From assembly GCA_019973575.1 (NCBI GenBank), contig BPUI01000001.1, positions 1,252,342 to 1,316,341 of the forward strand: a stretch of 64,000 bases of DNA, read 5' to 3'. Within the stretch, counting starts at the first letter, position 1, and the number at the start of each line of letters is the position of its first letter. This stretch comes from Gemmatimonadetes bacterium T265 (GTDB lineage: Bacteria > Gemmatimonadota > Gemmatimonadetes > Gemmatimonadales > Gemmatimonadaceae). Of this stretch, positions 51,014-58,865 are shown in pieces. The notes below the pieces were generated by a model. That model did no database searches, was not told the origin of the DNA, and saw nothing but the letters and a program-made list of their open reading frames with translations. Position numbers and translations under genes: made by a program.

Positions 51014-51327
51014 GGCGGGACGGCGGGCGGCGGGGGCGTCGGATGCGGCGCGGCGACGTCCCCGTGCGCCGCCGCGAACTGGTGCCGCTGTTCGGCGCGC
51101 ACGGCCCACTCGACCGCCCGCGCCCGGCGGAGCTCCTCGTCCACGGGCGAGTCGTCGGTGTGCGCCCGCGCGGCGAGCAGCGTGTCGAGCTCCTCGACGA
51201 CGGCCTCGGGGAGAGCCACGGCGTCGGCGGGCGCGGGCGGGGTGGGCGCGGGCGGGGTGGGCGCGGGCGGGGTGGGCGCGGGCGGCGGGGCGTCGTAGCG
51301 CGGCGGGTCGTACCAGGGTTCCAGCAT
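50998..51327 (-). CDS. Hypothetical protein with PAPTP repeats
   Basis: 109 residues from ATG 51327. N-terminus WYDPPRYDAPPPAPTP, then four tandem PAPTP copies made by a 15-bp DNA repeat, then a helical segment (LPEAVVEELDTLLAARAHTD, ELRRARAVEWAVRAEQRHQF). No family recognised; composition and codon pattern are host-like. No signal peptide. Confidence 0.5.
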   Translation of the reverse strand: MLEPWYDPPRYDAPPPAPTPPAPTPPAPTPPAPADAVALPEAVVEELDTLLAARAHTDDSPVDEELRRARAVEWAVRAEQRHQFAAAHGDVAAPHPTPPPPAVPPHPAA

Positions 51328-51523
51328 GTCCGCCCTCGCTGCGCAACGTGGGCCGCGCCGCCCCGCCGCGCGTCTCCGACGTGTCGCGGTTGCGTCACGT
51401 CGCGCCGGATCCCGCCGTAACGGCCGCGCAGACCACCGCCGGCCCCGTTCGTGATACGGACGAGTGCGGCGCCCGAGCGTCGACCCATCATCATTCCACG
51501 CCCCACGCCGGAGACCGACCCGC

Positions 51524-52708
51524 ATGCCTTCCATCACCGCCCGCACGCGCCGCGGCGCCACAGTTCGCACTGTGGCGGCGGGAACCGCGGCGGCCGGAGG
51601 CGCGGCGCTCGGGTGGCGCGTCGTGCGCGCGTTCGGCGGCACGCCGTCCGGGGCGCGGCTCGAGCGCGTGCGCCGCTCGCCGCACTACGCCGACGGCCGG
51701 TTTCACAACGCGCTGCCGTCGGTGATGAAGACGACGCCGCGCCTCGTCGCCGAGTGGTTCTTCGGCACGACCCCGCGCCGGCCGACGGCGCCGGTGCCGG
51801 TCGACTCGCTCACCCCCGACGCGCTCGCGGTCGCGTCGGACGACCTGCGGCTCACGTGGCTCGGCCACGCGACCGTCCTCATCGAACTGGAGGGGCGCCG
51901 CTTCCTCACCGACCCCGTCCTGCTCGACGACCACGCCGGCCCGGGGCCGCTCGGGATGCGCCGCTTCTTTCCGGCCCCGGTCGCGCCCGCCGCGCTCCCG
52001 CCGCTCGACGCGGTGCTCGTCACACACGACCACTACGACCACCTCGGCGAATCCACCGTGCGCGCGCTCGCCGCGTTAGGCAGAACGCCGCGCTGGGTCG
52101 CCCCGCTCGGCGTCGGCGCGCGGCTCGAGAGCTGGGGCGTGCCGCCCGACGCGATCACGGAGCTGGACTGGTGGGAGGAGACCGCGGTGGCGGGCGTGCG
52201 GCTCGTCTGTACGCCGGCGCGGCACTTCTCCGGGCGCGCACTCGGGGACCGCGACCGCACGCTCTGGGGCGGGTTCGCCGTCGCCGGCGCGCGGCGGCGC
52301 CTGTACGTCGCCGGCGACTCCGGCCTAACGCCAGAGTTCGTCGAGGTCGGCGCGCGGCTCGGCCCGTTCGACGCGACGCTGATCGAGATCGGCGCGTACG
52401 GGCAGGGGTGGCCCGACATCCACCTCGGCCCCGAGCAGGCGGTCGCGGCGCACCAGGCGGCGCGCGGCGGGCTGATGCTGCCCGTGCACTGGGCCACGTT
52501 CAACCTCGCCCTCCACGGGTGGACCGAGCCGGCCGAGCGGGTGATCGTCGCGGCCGAACGCGCCGGCGTGCCGCTCGCGCTGCCGCGCCCCGGGCAGGCG
52601 GTGGACGTGGCCGCGCCGCCACCCGTGGCGCGCTGGTGGCCGGCGCTGCCCTGGCAGACGGCGGAAGAGGCGCCGATCGTCTCGTCGGGGATGCCCGCGG
52701 GCGGCTGA
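51524..52708 (+). CDS. MBL-fold metal-dependent hydrolase, second copy
   Basis: 394 residues from ATG 51524. A TAT-like/hydrophobic start (TVRTVAAGTAAAGGAALGWR) suggests membrane anchoring or export. Then GRFHNALPSVMKTTPRLVAE, LTWLGHATVLIELEGRRFLT, VLVTHDHYDHLGESTV, PARHFSGRALGDRDRTLWGG, YVAGDSGLTPEFVEVG and LMLPVHWATFNLALHGWTEP. The pattern is the NAPE-PLD-like family and shares several blocks with 37413-38483 (HFSGR-LGDRDRTLW, AGDSGL). Lipid phosphodiester or similar substrates are possible. Confidence 0.9.
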   Translation: MPSITARTRRGATVRTVAAGTAAAGGAALGWRVVRAFGGTPSGARLERVRRSPHYADGRFHNALPSVMKTTPRLVAEWFFGTTPRRPTAPVPVDSLTPDALAVASDDLRLTWLGHATVLIELEGRRFLTDPVLLDDHAGPGPLGMRRFFPAPVAPAALPPLDAVLVTHDHYDHLGESTVRALAALGRTPRWVAPLGVGARLESWGVPPDAITELDWWEETAVAGVRLVCTPARHFSGRALGDRDRTLWGGFAVAGARRRLYVAGDSGLTPEFVEVGARLGPFDATLIEIGAYGQGWPDIHLGPEQAVAAHQAARGGLMLPVHWATFNLALHGWTEPAERVIVAAERAGVPLALPRPGQAVDVAAPPPVARWWPALPWQTAEEAPIVSSGMPAGG

Positions 52709-52754
52709 CGCGGGCGCTTGCCAGCCGCCACCGGCCGCTGTTCGATACGGCACG

Positions 52755-53795
52755 ATGCCGCCTGCCTCCCCCGCCCCGCCCCTCCCGCCCGAGCTCGACC
52801 GTCGGCTCCGCGAGATGCCCAAGGTCGAGCTGCACGTACACCTCGAGGGCGCGATGGACGCCGACGCGGTGTGGGCGATGGCCGAGCGCAACGGCACGCC
52901 GCTGCCGGCCGCCTCGATCGACGAGTGGCGGTCGTTCTACGCGTTCCGCGACTTCGACCACTTCATCACGGTCTACACGGCCGCCGCGCGCGCGATGCGC
53001 ACGCCCGAGGACTGGGCGTTCATGGCAGAGCGGTTCTGCGCGGGGCAGGCGGCACAGCACGTCGTCTACACGGAGGCGTTCCTCAGCGCGTCGCTGATGC
53101 TGCAGACGCTGCCGCCCGCGGTGCTCGTCGACGCGCTCGCGGCGGGCGTGGCGGCGGGCGAGGCGCGCCACGGGGTGCGCGTCCGCTTCATCCCCGACAT
53201 CGCGCGGCACGTGCCCGACACGCAGCGCGCGGTCCTCGATTTCGTCTCACTGGGCCACGAACGCGGCCTGTTCCTCGGCCTCGGGCTCGGCGGGCCGGAG
53301 GTGGGGTTCCCGCCGGAGCTGTTCCGCGAGACGTACGCGGAGGCGCGGCGGCGCGGGCTGCGGGTGGTCGCGCACGCGGGCGAGACCGTGGGGGCGGCGG
53401 GCGTGCGCGGCGCGCTCGAGGCGTTAGGCGCCGAACGCATCGGGCACGGCGTGCGGGTGCTCGAGGACCCGGCCCTCGTGGAGCTGGCGCGGGCGCGCGG
53501 CGTGCCGTTCGAGGTCTGCCCGACGAGCAACTACCGGCTGAAGGTGGTGCCCGAGGGCGCGCCGCACCCGATCCGCGCGATGGTCGACGCGGGGCTCCTG
53601 TGCACGGTGAACTCGGACGACCCGCCGATGTTCGGCACGACGCTCGTCGACGAGTACCGGCGGCTCGCGCGGCAGGGGTTCGCGTGGGACGAGCTGTGGG
53701 CGCTCAACGCGAACGCGCTCGGCGCCGCGTTCCTCGGTGACGCGGAGCGCGCCGCGTACCGCGCCCGGTTCGACGCGTGGCGCGCGACGGCCTAA
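52755..53795 (+). CDS. Adenosine/adenine deaminase
   Basis: 346 residues from ATG 52755. Metal site HVHLEGAM (His27, His29) at the start, then GLGLGGPEVGFPPELF, VVAHAGETVGAAGVRGAL (HAGE), RIGHGVRVLEDP, VCPTSNYRLKV and VNSDDPPMFGTTL. All conserved residues for zinc and substrate are in place. It removes the amino group from adenosine or adenine in purine salvage; the two cannot be separated by eye. Leu-Gly in ALGAERI uses TTAGGC. Its end overlaps the next gene by 19 nt. Confidence 0.94.
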   Translation: MPPASPAPPLPPELDRRLREMPKVELHVHLEGAMDADAVWAMAERNGTPLPAASIDEWRSFYAFRDFDHFITVYTAAARAMRTPEDWAFMAERFCAGQAAQHVVYTEAFLSASLMLQTLPPAVLVDALAAGVAAGEARHGVRVRFIPDIARHVPDTQRAVLDFVSLGHERGLFLGLGLGGPEVGFPPELFRETYAEARRRGLRVVAHAGETVGAAGVRGALEALGAERIGHGVRVLEDPALVELARARGVPFEVCPTSNYRLKVVPEGAPHPIRAMVDAGLLCTVNSDDPPMFGTTLVDEYRRLARQGFAWDELWALNANALGAAFLGDAERAAYRARFDAWRATA

Positions 53796-54901
53796 CGATT
53801 GCGCGTCCGACGGCGGCGCATCTGACGGCGGCGCGCGTGACGGCGGCGCGCCTGCGCGCGCACGTCGTCCGCCGCTCGCTGTTCGCCCCGACGACGCTCG
53901 CCGCGGCGGTCGCGCGCCTCGGGTTCGTACAGGCCGACCCGATCCGCGCGCCGGCGCGGGCGCAGGACCTGATCCTCCGCCACCGCGTCGCGGGCTACCG
54001 GGCGGGCGACCTGGAGCGCGCCTACCCCGCGCTCGGCCTCGACGAGGACGTGCTCTACGCGTACGGCTTCGTCACCCCGGAGGTGCGGGCGCTGCTGCAC
54101 CCGGGCGCCGCCCAACCGCCGGGCGGGCTCGCGGGCGCGGTGCTGGCGTACGTGCAGGCGGCCGGCCCCGTGCACCCGGCCGACGTCGCGGCGCGCTTCG
54201 CGGCCGGCGCGGAGCGGAACGCGTGGGGCGGCCTCTCGCGCGCCAGCACCCGGGCGCTCGAGCACCTACACGTGCTCGGCCTCGTGCGCGTGGCGCGGCG
54301 CGACCAGGGCGTGCGCGTGTACGAGGCGGCCGCGACGCCGGCGGTGGTCCTGTCGCCGGCGGAGCGGCTGCGCGGGCTCGTCCTCTGGCTCGCCGACCTG
54401 TTCGCGCCGCTGCCGGAGGCGGCGCTGCGGCGCGTGCTGCGCTACGTGCCGTTCGTGCGGCGCGAGGTGCCCGCGCCGGCGATGCGGGCGGCAGTGGGCG
54501 AGCTGCTGCGCACTGGCGCCCTGGAGGCCGGCGTGGTGGACGGCGCGACGTGGGTGTGGCCCGCGGCCGTGCGCCCGCACGAACCGGTCGCGGCGCCGCG
54601 GGCGGTGCGCTTCCTCGCGCCGTTCGACCCCGTGGTGTGGGACCGGGCGCGCTTCGAGCAGCTGTGGGGGTGGGCCTACCGGTTCGAGGCGTACACGCCG
54701 GCGGCGCGACGCGAGCGGGGGTACTACGCACTCCCCGTGCTCTGGGGCGACCGGGTCGTCGGGTGGGCGAACGTCGCGCGGCGCGCGGGGCGGGTCGACG
54801 TGGCGCTGGGGTTCGTCGGGACGCGGCCGCGCGGGGCGGCGTTCGGGCGCGCGCTCGACGCGGAGGTGGCGCGGGTGGAGGCGTTCCTCGCACCGCGGTG
54901 A
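53777..54901 (+). CDS. Winged-helix DNA glycosylase-like protein (AlkZ/YcaQ family)
   Basis: 374 residues from GTG 53777 (overlap of 19 nt with the deaminase; a later start near LTIARPT is possible). Hallmarks: LGFVQADPIRAPARAQDLIL with Q-A-D, HRVAGYRAGDLERAYPA, EDVLYAYGFV, a central wHTH tandem (HPADVAARFA; LSRASTRALEHLHVLGLV) and late RFLAPFDPVVWDRARFEQLW and GYYALPVLWGDRVVGWANV. AlkZ-type glycosylases open interstrand crosslinks; Q-x-D is the catalytic motif. The 3' end is duplicated at 55795-55845. Confidence 0.9.
   Translation: MARDGLTIARPTAAHLTAARVTAARLRAHVVRRSLFAPTTLAAAVARLGFVQADPIRAPARAQDLILRHRVAGYRAGDLERAYPALGLDEDVLYAYGFVTPEVRALLHPGAAQPPGGLAGAVLAYVQAAGPVHPADVAARFAAGAERNAWGGLSRASTRALEHLHVLGLVRVARRDQGVRVYEAAATPAVVLSPAERLRGLVLWLADLFAPLPEAALRRVLRYVPFVRREVPAPAMRAAVGELLRTGALEAGVVDGATWVWPAAVRPHEPVAAPRAVRFLAPFDPVVWDRARFEQLWGWAYRFEAYTPAARRERGYYALPVLWGDRVVGWANVARRAGRVDVALGFVGTRPRGAAFGRALDAEVARVEAFLAPR
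54851..54901 (+). repeat. Direct repeat copy 1 (3' end of the AlkZ-like gene)
   Basis: 51 bp ending at the TGA. 48 of 51 bases match 55795-55845. The copies bracket the HigBA-like module. Confidence 0.9.
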
Positions 54902-54924
54902 CGTGGGGCCGGTGCGTGCGGCGC

Positions 54925-55368
54925 CTAACGTGTCGCGCGCCGGTCCGCGGCCGGCTTGGTGCTCGCCTTGTGGCGGATCAGGCGCTGGAAGGCCTGCGGC
55001 CGCGCCGCCAGCACCTCGAGCACGCGCGCCGCAGGCCCGTTCGGCACGCGGGTGCCGAGTTCCCACGCCTGCTCCAGCTTCGGGCTCACGCCTACCAGGC
55101 GGGCGAAGACGCCCTGCGAGACGCGGAGCCTCGCGCGGAGCGCCTGCACGTCCGCCCTGGTGAACGCGGGCGGCGGTGCGACGGTCGTGTCGCGCTCCGT
55201 GCGCTCGCGCGTGGTGGTGCGCGCCGGGGCCGCCGCGCCGCGCGCGATCGCGGCCGCCTCCCCGGCGCTCGCGAGCAGCAGCGCCTCGAAATTCTCGCTC
55301 GTGACCGTCACCGCCTCGCACACGTCCGCCCCGTTCACCGTCGTGATGCGTCCCGTAGTCCCCGCCAT
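54925..55368 (-). CDS. HigA/NadS-like antitoxin (XRE HTH)
   Basis: 147 residues from ATG 55368, two bases after the toxin stop. The N-terminal part is unusual (MAGTTGRITTVNGADVCEAV); residues 80-130 form an XRE-type HTH: FTRADVQALRARLRVSQGVF, ARLVGVSPKLEQAWELGTRV, PNGPAARVLEVLAARP. These are the features of HigA-type antitoxins that follow their toxin gene. It should bind the palindromes at 55693-55719 and silence the operon. The gene is intact while the toxin is frameshifted. Confidence 0.87.
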   Translation of the reverse strand: MAGTTGRITTVNGADVCEAVTVTSENFEALLLASAGEAAAIARGAAAPARTTTRERTERDTTVAPPPAFTRADVQALRARLRVSQGVFARLVGVSPKLEQAWELGTRVPNGPAARVLEVLAARPQAFQRLIRHKASTKPAADRRATR

Positions 55369-55370
55369 GC

Positions 55371-55695
55371 TCACTCCTCTTGGATCATCCGCACGTGCGC
55401 CGCGAGCGCCTTCCGCCCGGCGTCGCTGATGCTGTCTGCGACGTTCTTGGGATAGGCGAGCAGGAGATAGACCCGCGCGCGCCGCCGCGTACACGTAGAG
55501 GACGCGCGCGCCGCCCGACTTGCCGCCGCCTGGCAGCGCGACGCGCAGCTTGCGCGCGCCGCCCGTCCCACGAACCACGGCGCCGGCCTGCGGATCGTCA
55601 AGGAGTGCATCCTGCATCGCGCGCAGTTCCGCGTCGGACAACACGCCCTTCGCCGTACTGGCGAAGAGCGGCGTTTCGACGAATGTCAGGCGCAC
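55371..55695 (-). pseudogene. HigB/RelE-type toxin, frameshifted in a CG tract
   Basis: GTG 55695 starts LTFVETPLFASTAKGVLSDA, ELRAMQDALLDDPQAGAVVR, GTGGARKLRVALPGGGKSGG, ARVLYVYAAARA. The proper continuation (RVYLLLAYPKNVADSISDAG, KALAAHVRMIQEE, stop 55371) is in another frame. The shift lies in the GCGGCGGCGCGCGCGG tract near 55477-55487. A RelE/HigB mRNA interferase of about 108 residues is expected when joined. As it stands the catalytic C-terminus is lost; a slippage switch in the CG run or an assembly error are both possible. Confidence 0.8.
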
Positions 55696-55719
55696 TGCGC
55701 AGTGTACTACGGAGTAGTA
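55693..55719. promoter_or_regulatory. Twin palindromes at the higBA start
   Basis: CACTGCGCAGTG (55693-55704), a perfect 12-bp palindrome over the toxin start, is followed by TACTAC-GGA-GTAGTA (55705-55719). Adjacent dyads at a toxin-antitoxin start are typical sites for antitoxin autorepression. Confidence 0.65.
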
Positions 55720-55794
55720 GGACATGCGAGTGCGTCACAACGGGGATTGTGGCACGTCTCCCTTCTCGCGACTCGCGGATCCGAGGTGGTCCCG

Positions 55795-55845
55795 GCGCTC
55801 GACGCGGAGGTGGCGCGGGCGGAGGCGTTCCTTGCGCCGCGGTGA
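55795..55845 (+). repeat. Direct repeat copy 2 (duplicate of the AlkZ-like 3' end)
   Basis: Matches 54851-54901 in 48 of 51 positions, ending in the same TGA. Differences: T to C, C to T, A to G. No upstream gene reads into it. Confidence 0.9.
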
Positions 55846-55903
55846 GGAGCCCACCGCGGTGTGATGCTCAAGTCGACGGAGGCCCCCCGCGCCGCTCAGC
55901 GCT

Positions 55904-56200
55904 TCACTTGCATTCGACCCGGCCCAGCGGATCGGGCGCGTCCATCAACGCGGCACACGCGGCGGGCCAGGTGGGGCCTTCGGGGTAGAGCGCGGTGCGC
56001 AAGTAGGCCCAGGTCAGCCGCGCGACCACCTCCACCCGCTCGGGGCTCTCTCGTCGGTCGTCTCGGCCGCGTCGTAGCCGGAGATCCCGCCGAAGATGTG
56101 CTCGGCGCCGAATAGCGTCAGCAGGCACTTGGGGCCCGGGCATTCGATCACGTGCCCGTCGGACCGAGTGACGTGAGGTGCGACGGACCGGTCAGGCCGC
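55904..56200 (-). pseudogene. 3' remnant of an alpha/beta hydrolase (dienelactone hydrolase/chlorophyllase type)
   Basis: From about 56200: SVAPHVTRSDGHVIECPGPK, CLLTLFGAEHIFGGISGYDA, AETTDE, then a one-base frame change and ESPERVEVVARLTWAYLRTA, LYPEGPTWPAACAALMDAPD, PLGRVECK and stop at 55904. The histidine loop of the catalytic triad (GAEHIFGG) is present, the rest of the enzyme (nucleophile elbow) is gone. A decayed gene end. Confidence 0.65.
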
Positions 56201-56340
56201 CGCCCACTCGGCAGTTTGTCACCGTCGGGGCGCCTCTCGAGTGGGCGCTACTGCATGGCGGATTCTCGTGCGTTGACGTGTAACGCGAAGCGCCCCACGC
56301 GGACTACGCTACAGGAAGCGGAACACGCGTCCGGACGTAA

Positions 56341-56802
56341 GCGGAACTCGGCACGGTCTACCCCCACTTTCCGCAGCGCTCCGGACTCGTCGCGGCGGTG
56401 TTCCGGCGCGAGGTCGACGCGTGTGCCGCCGCTGCCCCCGCCCTCGCGGCCGAGTACGCGCCAGGGGACGCGCTCGCCCGGTGGCTGCGGCGGGACACGG
56501 AGTTCATCGCCGCGAAGCGGGGCCTCGCCGGGGCGCTGCACTCGGGCGATCCCGCGTTCGCAGCCCTGCCCGCGTACTTCCAGCAATACCTCGACCCCGC
56601 CCTCGACGCGCCCCTCGCGGCCGCCGCCGGTGCGGTTCGCGGCGACGTCGACACGACCGACCTGCTGCGCGCGGTCGCGACTCTCTGCCTGGCCGCCGAC
56701 GCGCTCGACACCGGTGACGTGCGGCGCATGGTTGCCTTACTCATCGACGGCCTACGCTATAGCGGAACTGCGCCTGCGGCGACCGTGCGACCGCAACCGT
56801 GA
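56341..56802 (+). pseudogene. TetR-type regulator lacking its DNA-binding helices
   Basis: The frame opens directly after a TAA at 56338 with AELGTVYPHFPQRSGLVAAV, the end of a TetR HTH (T-V-Y-x-H-F-P), then a ligand domain: DALARWLRRDTEFIAAKRGL, LPAYFQQYLDPALDAPLAAA, DLLRAVATLCLAADALDTGD, VRRMVALLIDGLRY. This C-terminal type is found in SbtR-like TetR proteins. The first 30-40 residues are absent, so no DNA binding is expected. A start at GTG 56398 would give only the ligand domain. Confidence 0.72.
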
Positions 56803-56967
56803 TTCGACGTGGTGCGTGATCGATCGAGGCCGCACGCGTGCGAAGTGCACCGCGCCAACCGTCACACCGCGCTCACATTTCAGATATTGTGTTTTGTAAC
56901 TAGTCGCGTATTCTTGGAGCTGTTCGCACTTCACAGGAAACCCTCAGCACGACACAAGGAGCACCTC

Positions 56968-57861
56968 ATGACTGAAGCCACGCTCGGCGGCCAGTTCACG
57001 TTCCCCGGCACCTCGTCGACGGTCCACCGGATCGGCTACGGCGCGATGCAGTTGGCCGGCCCCGGCGTCTACGGGCCGCCCAAGGACCCGGACGGGGCCG
57101 TCGCCGTCCTGCGCGCGGCCGTCGCGGCCGGCGTGAATCACATCGACACCAGCGACTTCTACGGCCCGCACGTCACCAACCAGATCATCCGGCAGGCGCT
57201 GCACCCCTACCCGTCGGACCTGGTGATCGTCACCAAGGTCGGGGCCCGCCGCCCGGCCGACAAATCGTGGCAGCCCGCCCAGTCGCCCACAGAGCTGACG
57301 CAGGCCGTCCACGACAACCTGCGCAACCTCGGGCTGGACGCGCTCGACATCGTCAACTACCGGGCGATGGGGATGGGCGCCGGCCACGGGCCCGGCGAGG
57401 GGTCGATCGCCGAACAGGTGACGGCGCTGGCCGACCTGCAGCGCCAGGGGCTGATCCGACACATCGGCCTGAGCAACGTCACGGCCGCCCAGGTCGCCGA
57501 GGCGCAGACGATCGCCCCGGTGGTATGCGTGCAGAACCAGTACAACCTGGTCCACCGTGAGGACGACGCCCTCGTCGACAATCTGGCCCGGCAGGGTATC
57601 GCGTACGTGCCGTTCTTCCCACTCGGCGGGTTCAATCCGCTGCAGTCGTCGACGCTGTCGGACGTCGCGGGGCGGCTCGGGGCGACGCCGATGCAGGTCG
57701 CGCTCGCGTGGCTGCTCCAGCGGTCGCCCAACATCCTGCTGATCCCCGGCACCTCGTCGGTCGCCCACCTCCAGGAGAACTTGGCCGCAGCGCAGGTGAC
57801 GCTGTCGCCCGAGACTCTGGCGGAATTGGACGGGATCGGCGCGGCTGCGGTGCAGCACTGA
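56968..57861 (+). CDS. Aldo/keto reductase
   Basis: 297 residues from ATG 56968, ribosome-binding site AAGGAG 6 bp upstream. AKR barrel: RIGYGAMQLAGPGVYGPP, AAGVNHIDTSDFYGPHVTNQ with catalytic Asp and Tyr, DLVIVTKVGARRP with Lys, DIVNYRAMGMGAGHG, QGLIRHIGLSNVTAAQVAEA, CVQNQYNLVHREDDALVDNL, PIPGT-like LLIPGTSSVAHLQENLAAAQ. NADPH-dependent carbonyl reduction is expected. About 85 bp upstream are strikingly A/T-rich (56878-56935), a likely promoter. Flanked by a broken TetR gene and an intact one. Confidence 0.94.
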   Translation: MTEATLGGQFTFPGTSSTVHRIGYGAMQLAGPGVYGPPKDPDGAVAVLRAAVAAGVNHIDTSDFYGPHVTNQIIRQALHPYPSDLVIVTKVGARRPADKSWQPAQSPTELTQAVHDNLRNLGLDALDIVNYRAMGMGAGHGPGEGSIAEQVTALADLQRQGLIRHIGLSNVTAAQVAEAQTIAPVVCVQNQYNLVHREDDALVDNLARQGIAYVPFFPLGGFNPLQSSTLSDVAGRLGATPMQVALAWLLQRSPNILLIPGTSSVAHLQENLAAAQVTLSPETLAELDGIGAAAVQH

Positions 57862-57930
57862 CGGTGGCACGCACTCCGGTGCTCGCTCCCGGCGTACCGC
57901 GGGCGGGCGCCGGGGCGGCGCGAGGATCTC

Positions 57931-58533
57931 ATGCCCCCCGCTGACGCCCCGCTCACCCGCGACCGGATCCTCACCACGGCCGAGGAGGTGATTCGCCGCT
58001 TCGGCCCGGCCAAGGCGACGGTCGTGGACGTGGCGCGGGCGCTTGGCGTGAGCCACGCGGCGGTTTACCGGCACGTCGCGAGCAAGGCCGAGCTGCGGGA
58101 CCTGGTCGTCGGTCGCTGGGTGGAGGCGATCATGCCGCCGCTGCGGGCCATCGCCGAGGGGCCGGGGCCGGCGCCGGAGCGATTACGTCGACTGCTCGAC
58201 GCGCTCGTCGCGGTCAAGCGCCGCCGGGCCGCCGAGGACCCGGAGCTGTTCGCCGCCTATCGCACGCTGGTCGCCGACGCCCGGTCCGTTGCCGCCGCCC
58301 ACGTCGACGAGATGGTCGAGCTGGCCGCGACGATCATCCGCGCCGGGGTGGAGGAGGGCACGTTCCGCCCCGTGGACCCGACCGCCGCTGGCCGAGCGGT
58401 GCTGGTTGCCACCGCCCGCTACCATCACCCCGTTCACGCCGCCGAGTGGGGCGACGCCGCCGTCGACGCGGCGTACGAGGACGTGTGGGAGCTGCTGATG
58501 AACGGGCTCTGCGCCGCGACGCCCGCCCGTTAG
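57931..58533 (+). CDS. TetR/AcrR family transcriptional regulator
   Basis: 200 residues from ATG 57931. DNA-binding domain residues 8-55: TRDRILTTAEEVIRRFGPAK, TVVDVARALGVSHAAVYRHV, ASKAELRDLVV. Ligand domain of TetR_C type (LLDALVAVKRRRAAEDPELF, HVDEMVELAATIIRAGVEEG). It follows the aldo/keto reductase by 69 bp on the same strand and probably controls it. Intact, unlike the TetR fragments at 9933 and 56341. Confidence 0.93.
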   Translation: MPPADAPLTRDRILTTAEEVIRRFGPAKATVVDVARALGVSHAAVYRHVASKAELRDLVVGRWVEAIMPPLRAIAEGPGPAPERLRRLLDALVAVKRRRAAEDPELFAAYRTLVADARSVAAAHVDEMVELAATIIRAGVEEGTFRPVDPTAAGRAVLVATARYHHPVHAAEWGDAAVDAAYEDVWELLMNGLCAATPAR

Positions 58534-58565
58534 TGCGCACCCGGTCGTGCGCACCCGGTCGTGCG
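58533..58565. repeat. 14-bp tandem repeat GTGCGCACCCGGTC, two copies plus
   Basis: Two perfect copies (58533-58546, 58547-58560) and the start of a third, immediately after the TetR stop. GTGCGCAC is itself palindromic. Confidence 0.85.
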
Positions 58566-58865
58566 GGGTGTCGGCCGCCACGTCGTCGCCGCCAATCTTA
58601 GTGCCGCGACGTCTTAACGTCGTGCGCGTGCCCCACTCGTCCGCACGCGCGGACGGCCGGGCGTCCCGCCGCGGGGACGGCGACCGACGCCGCGTTAGGC
58701 GCGACGGCGAGCGGCCCGGCGCAAGCCCATGGAAAACAATGACTTACACCCCAGACCCACGATTCGACCGCGGGGTTCGGGGCGGCATCGGCGATGCTTG
58801 ATCTCCGGCTCGAGCGCCCGGCCGTCCGCCGCGACGCGTTGGATCTCGAGCCGAGGAACCCTCGC

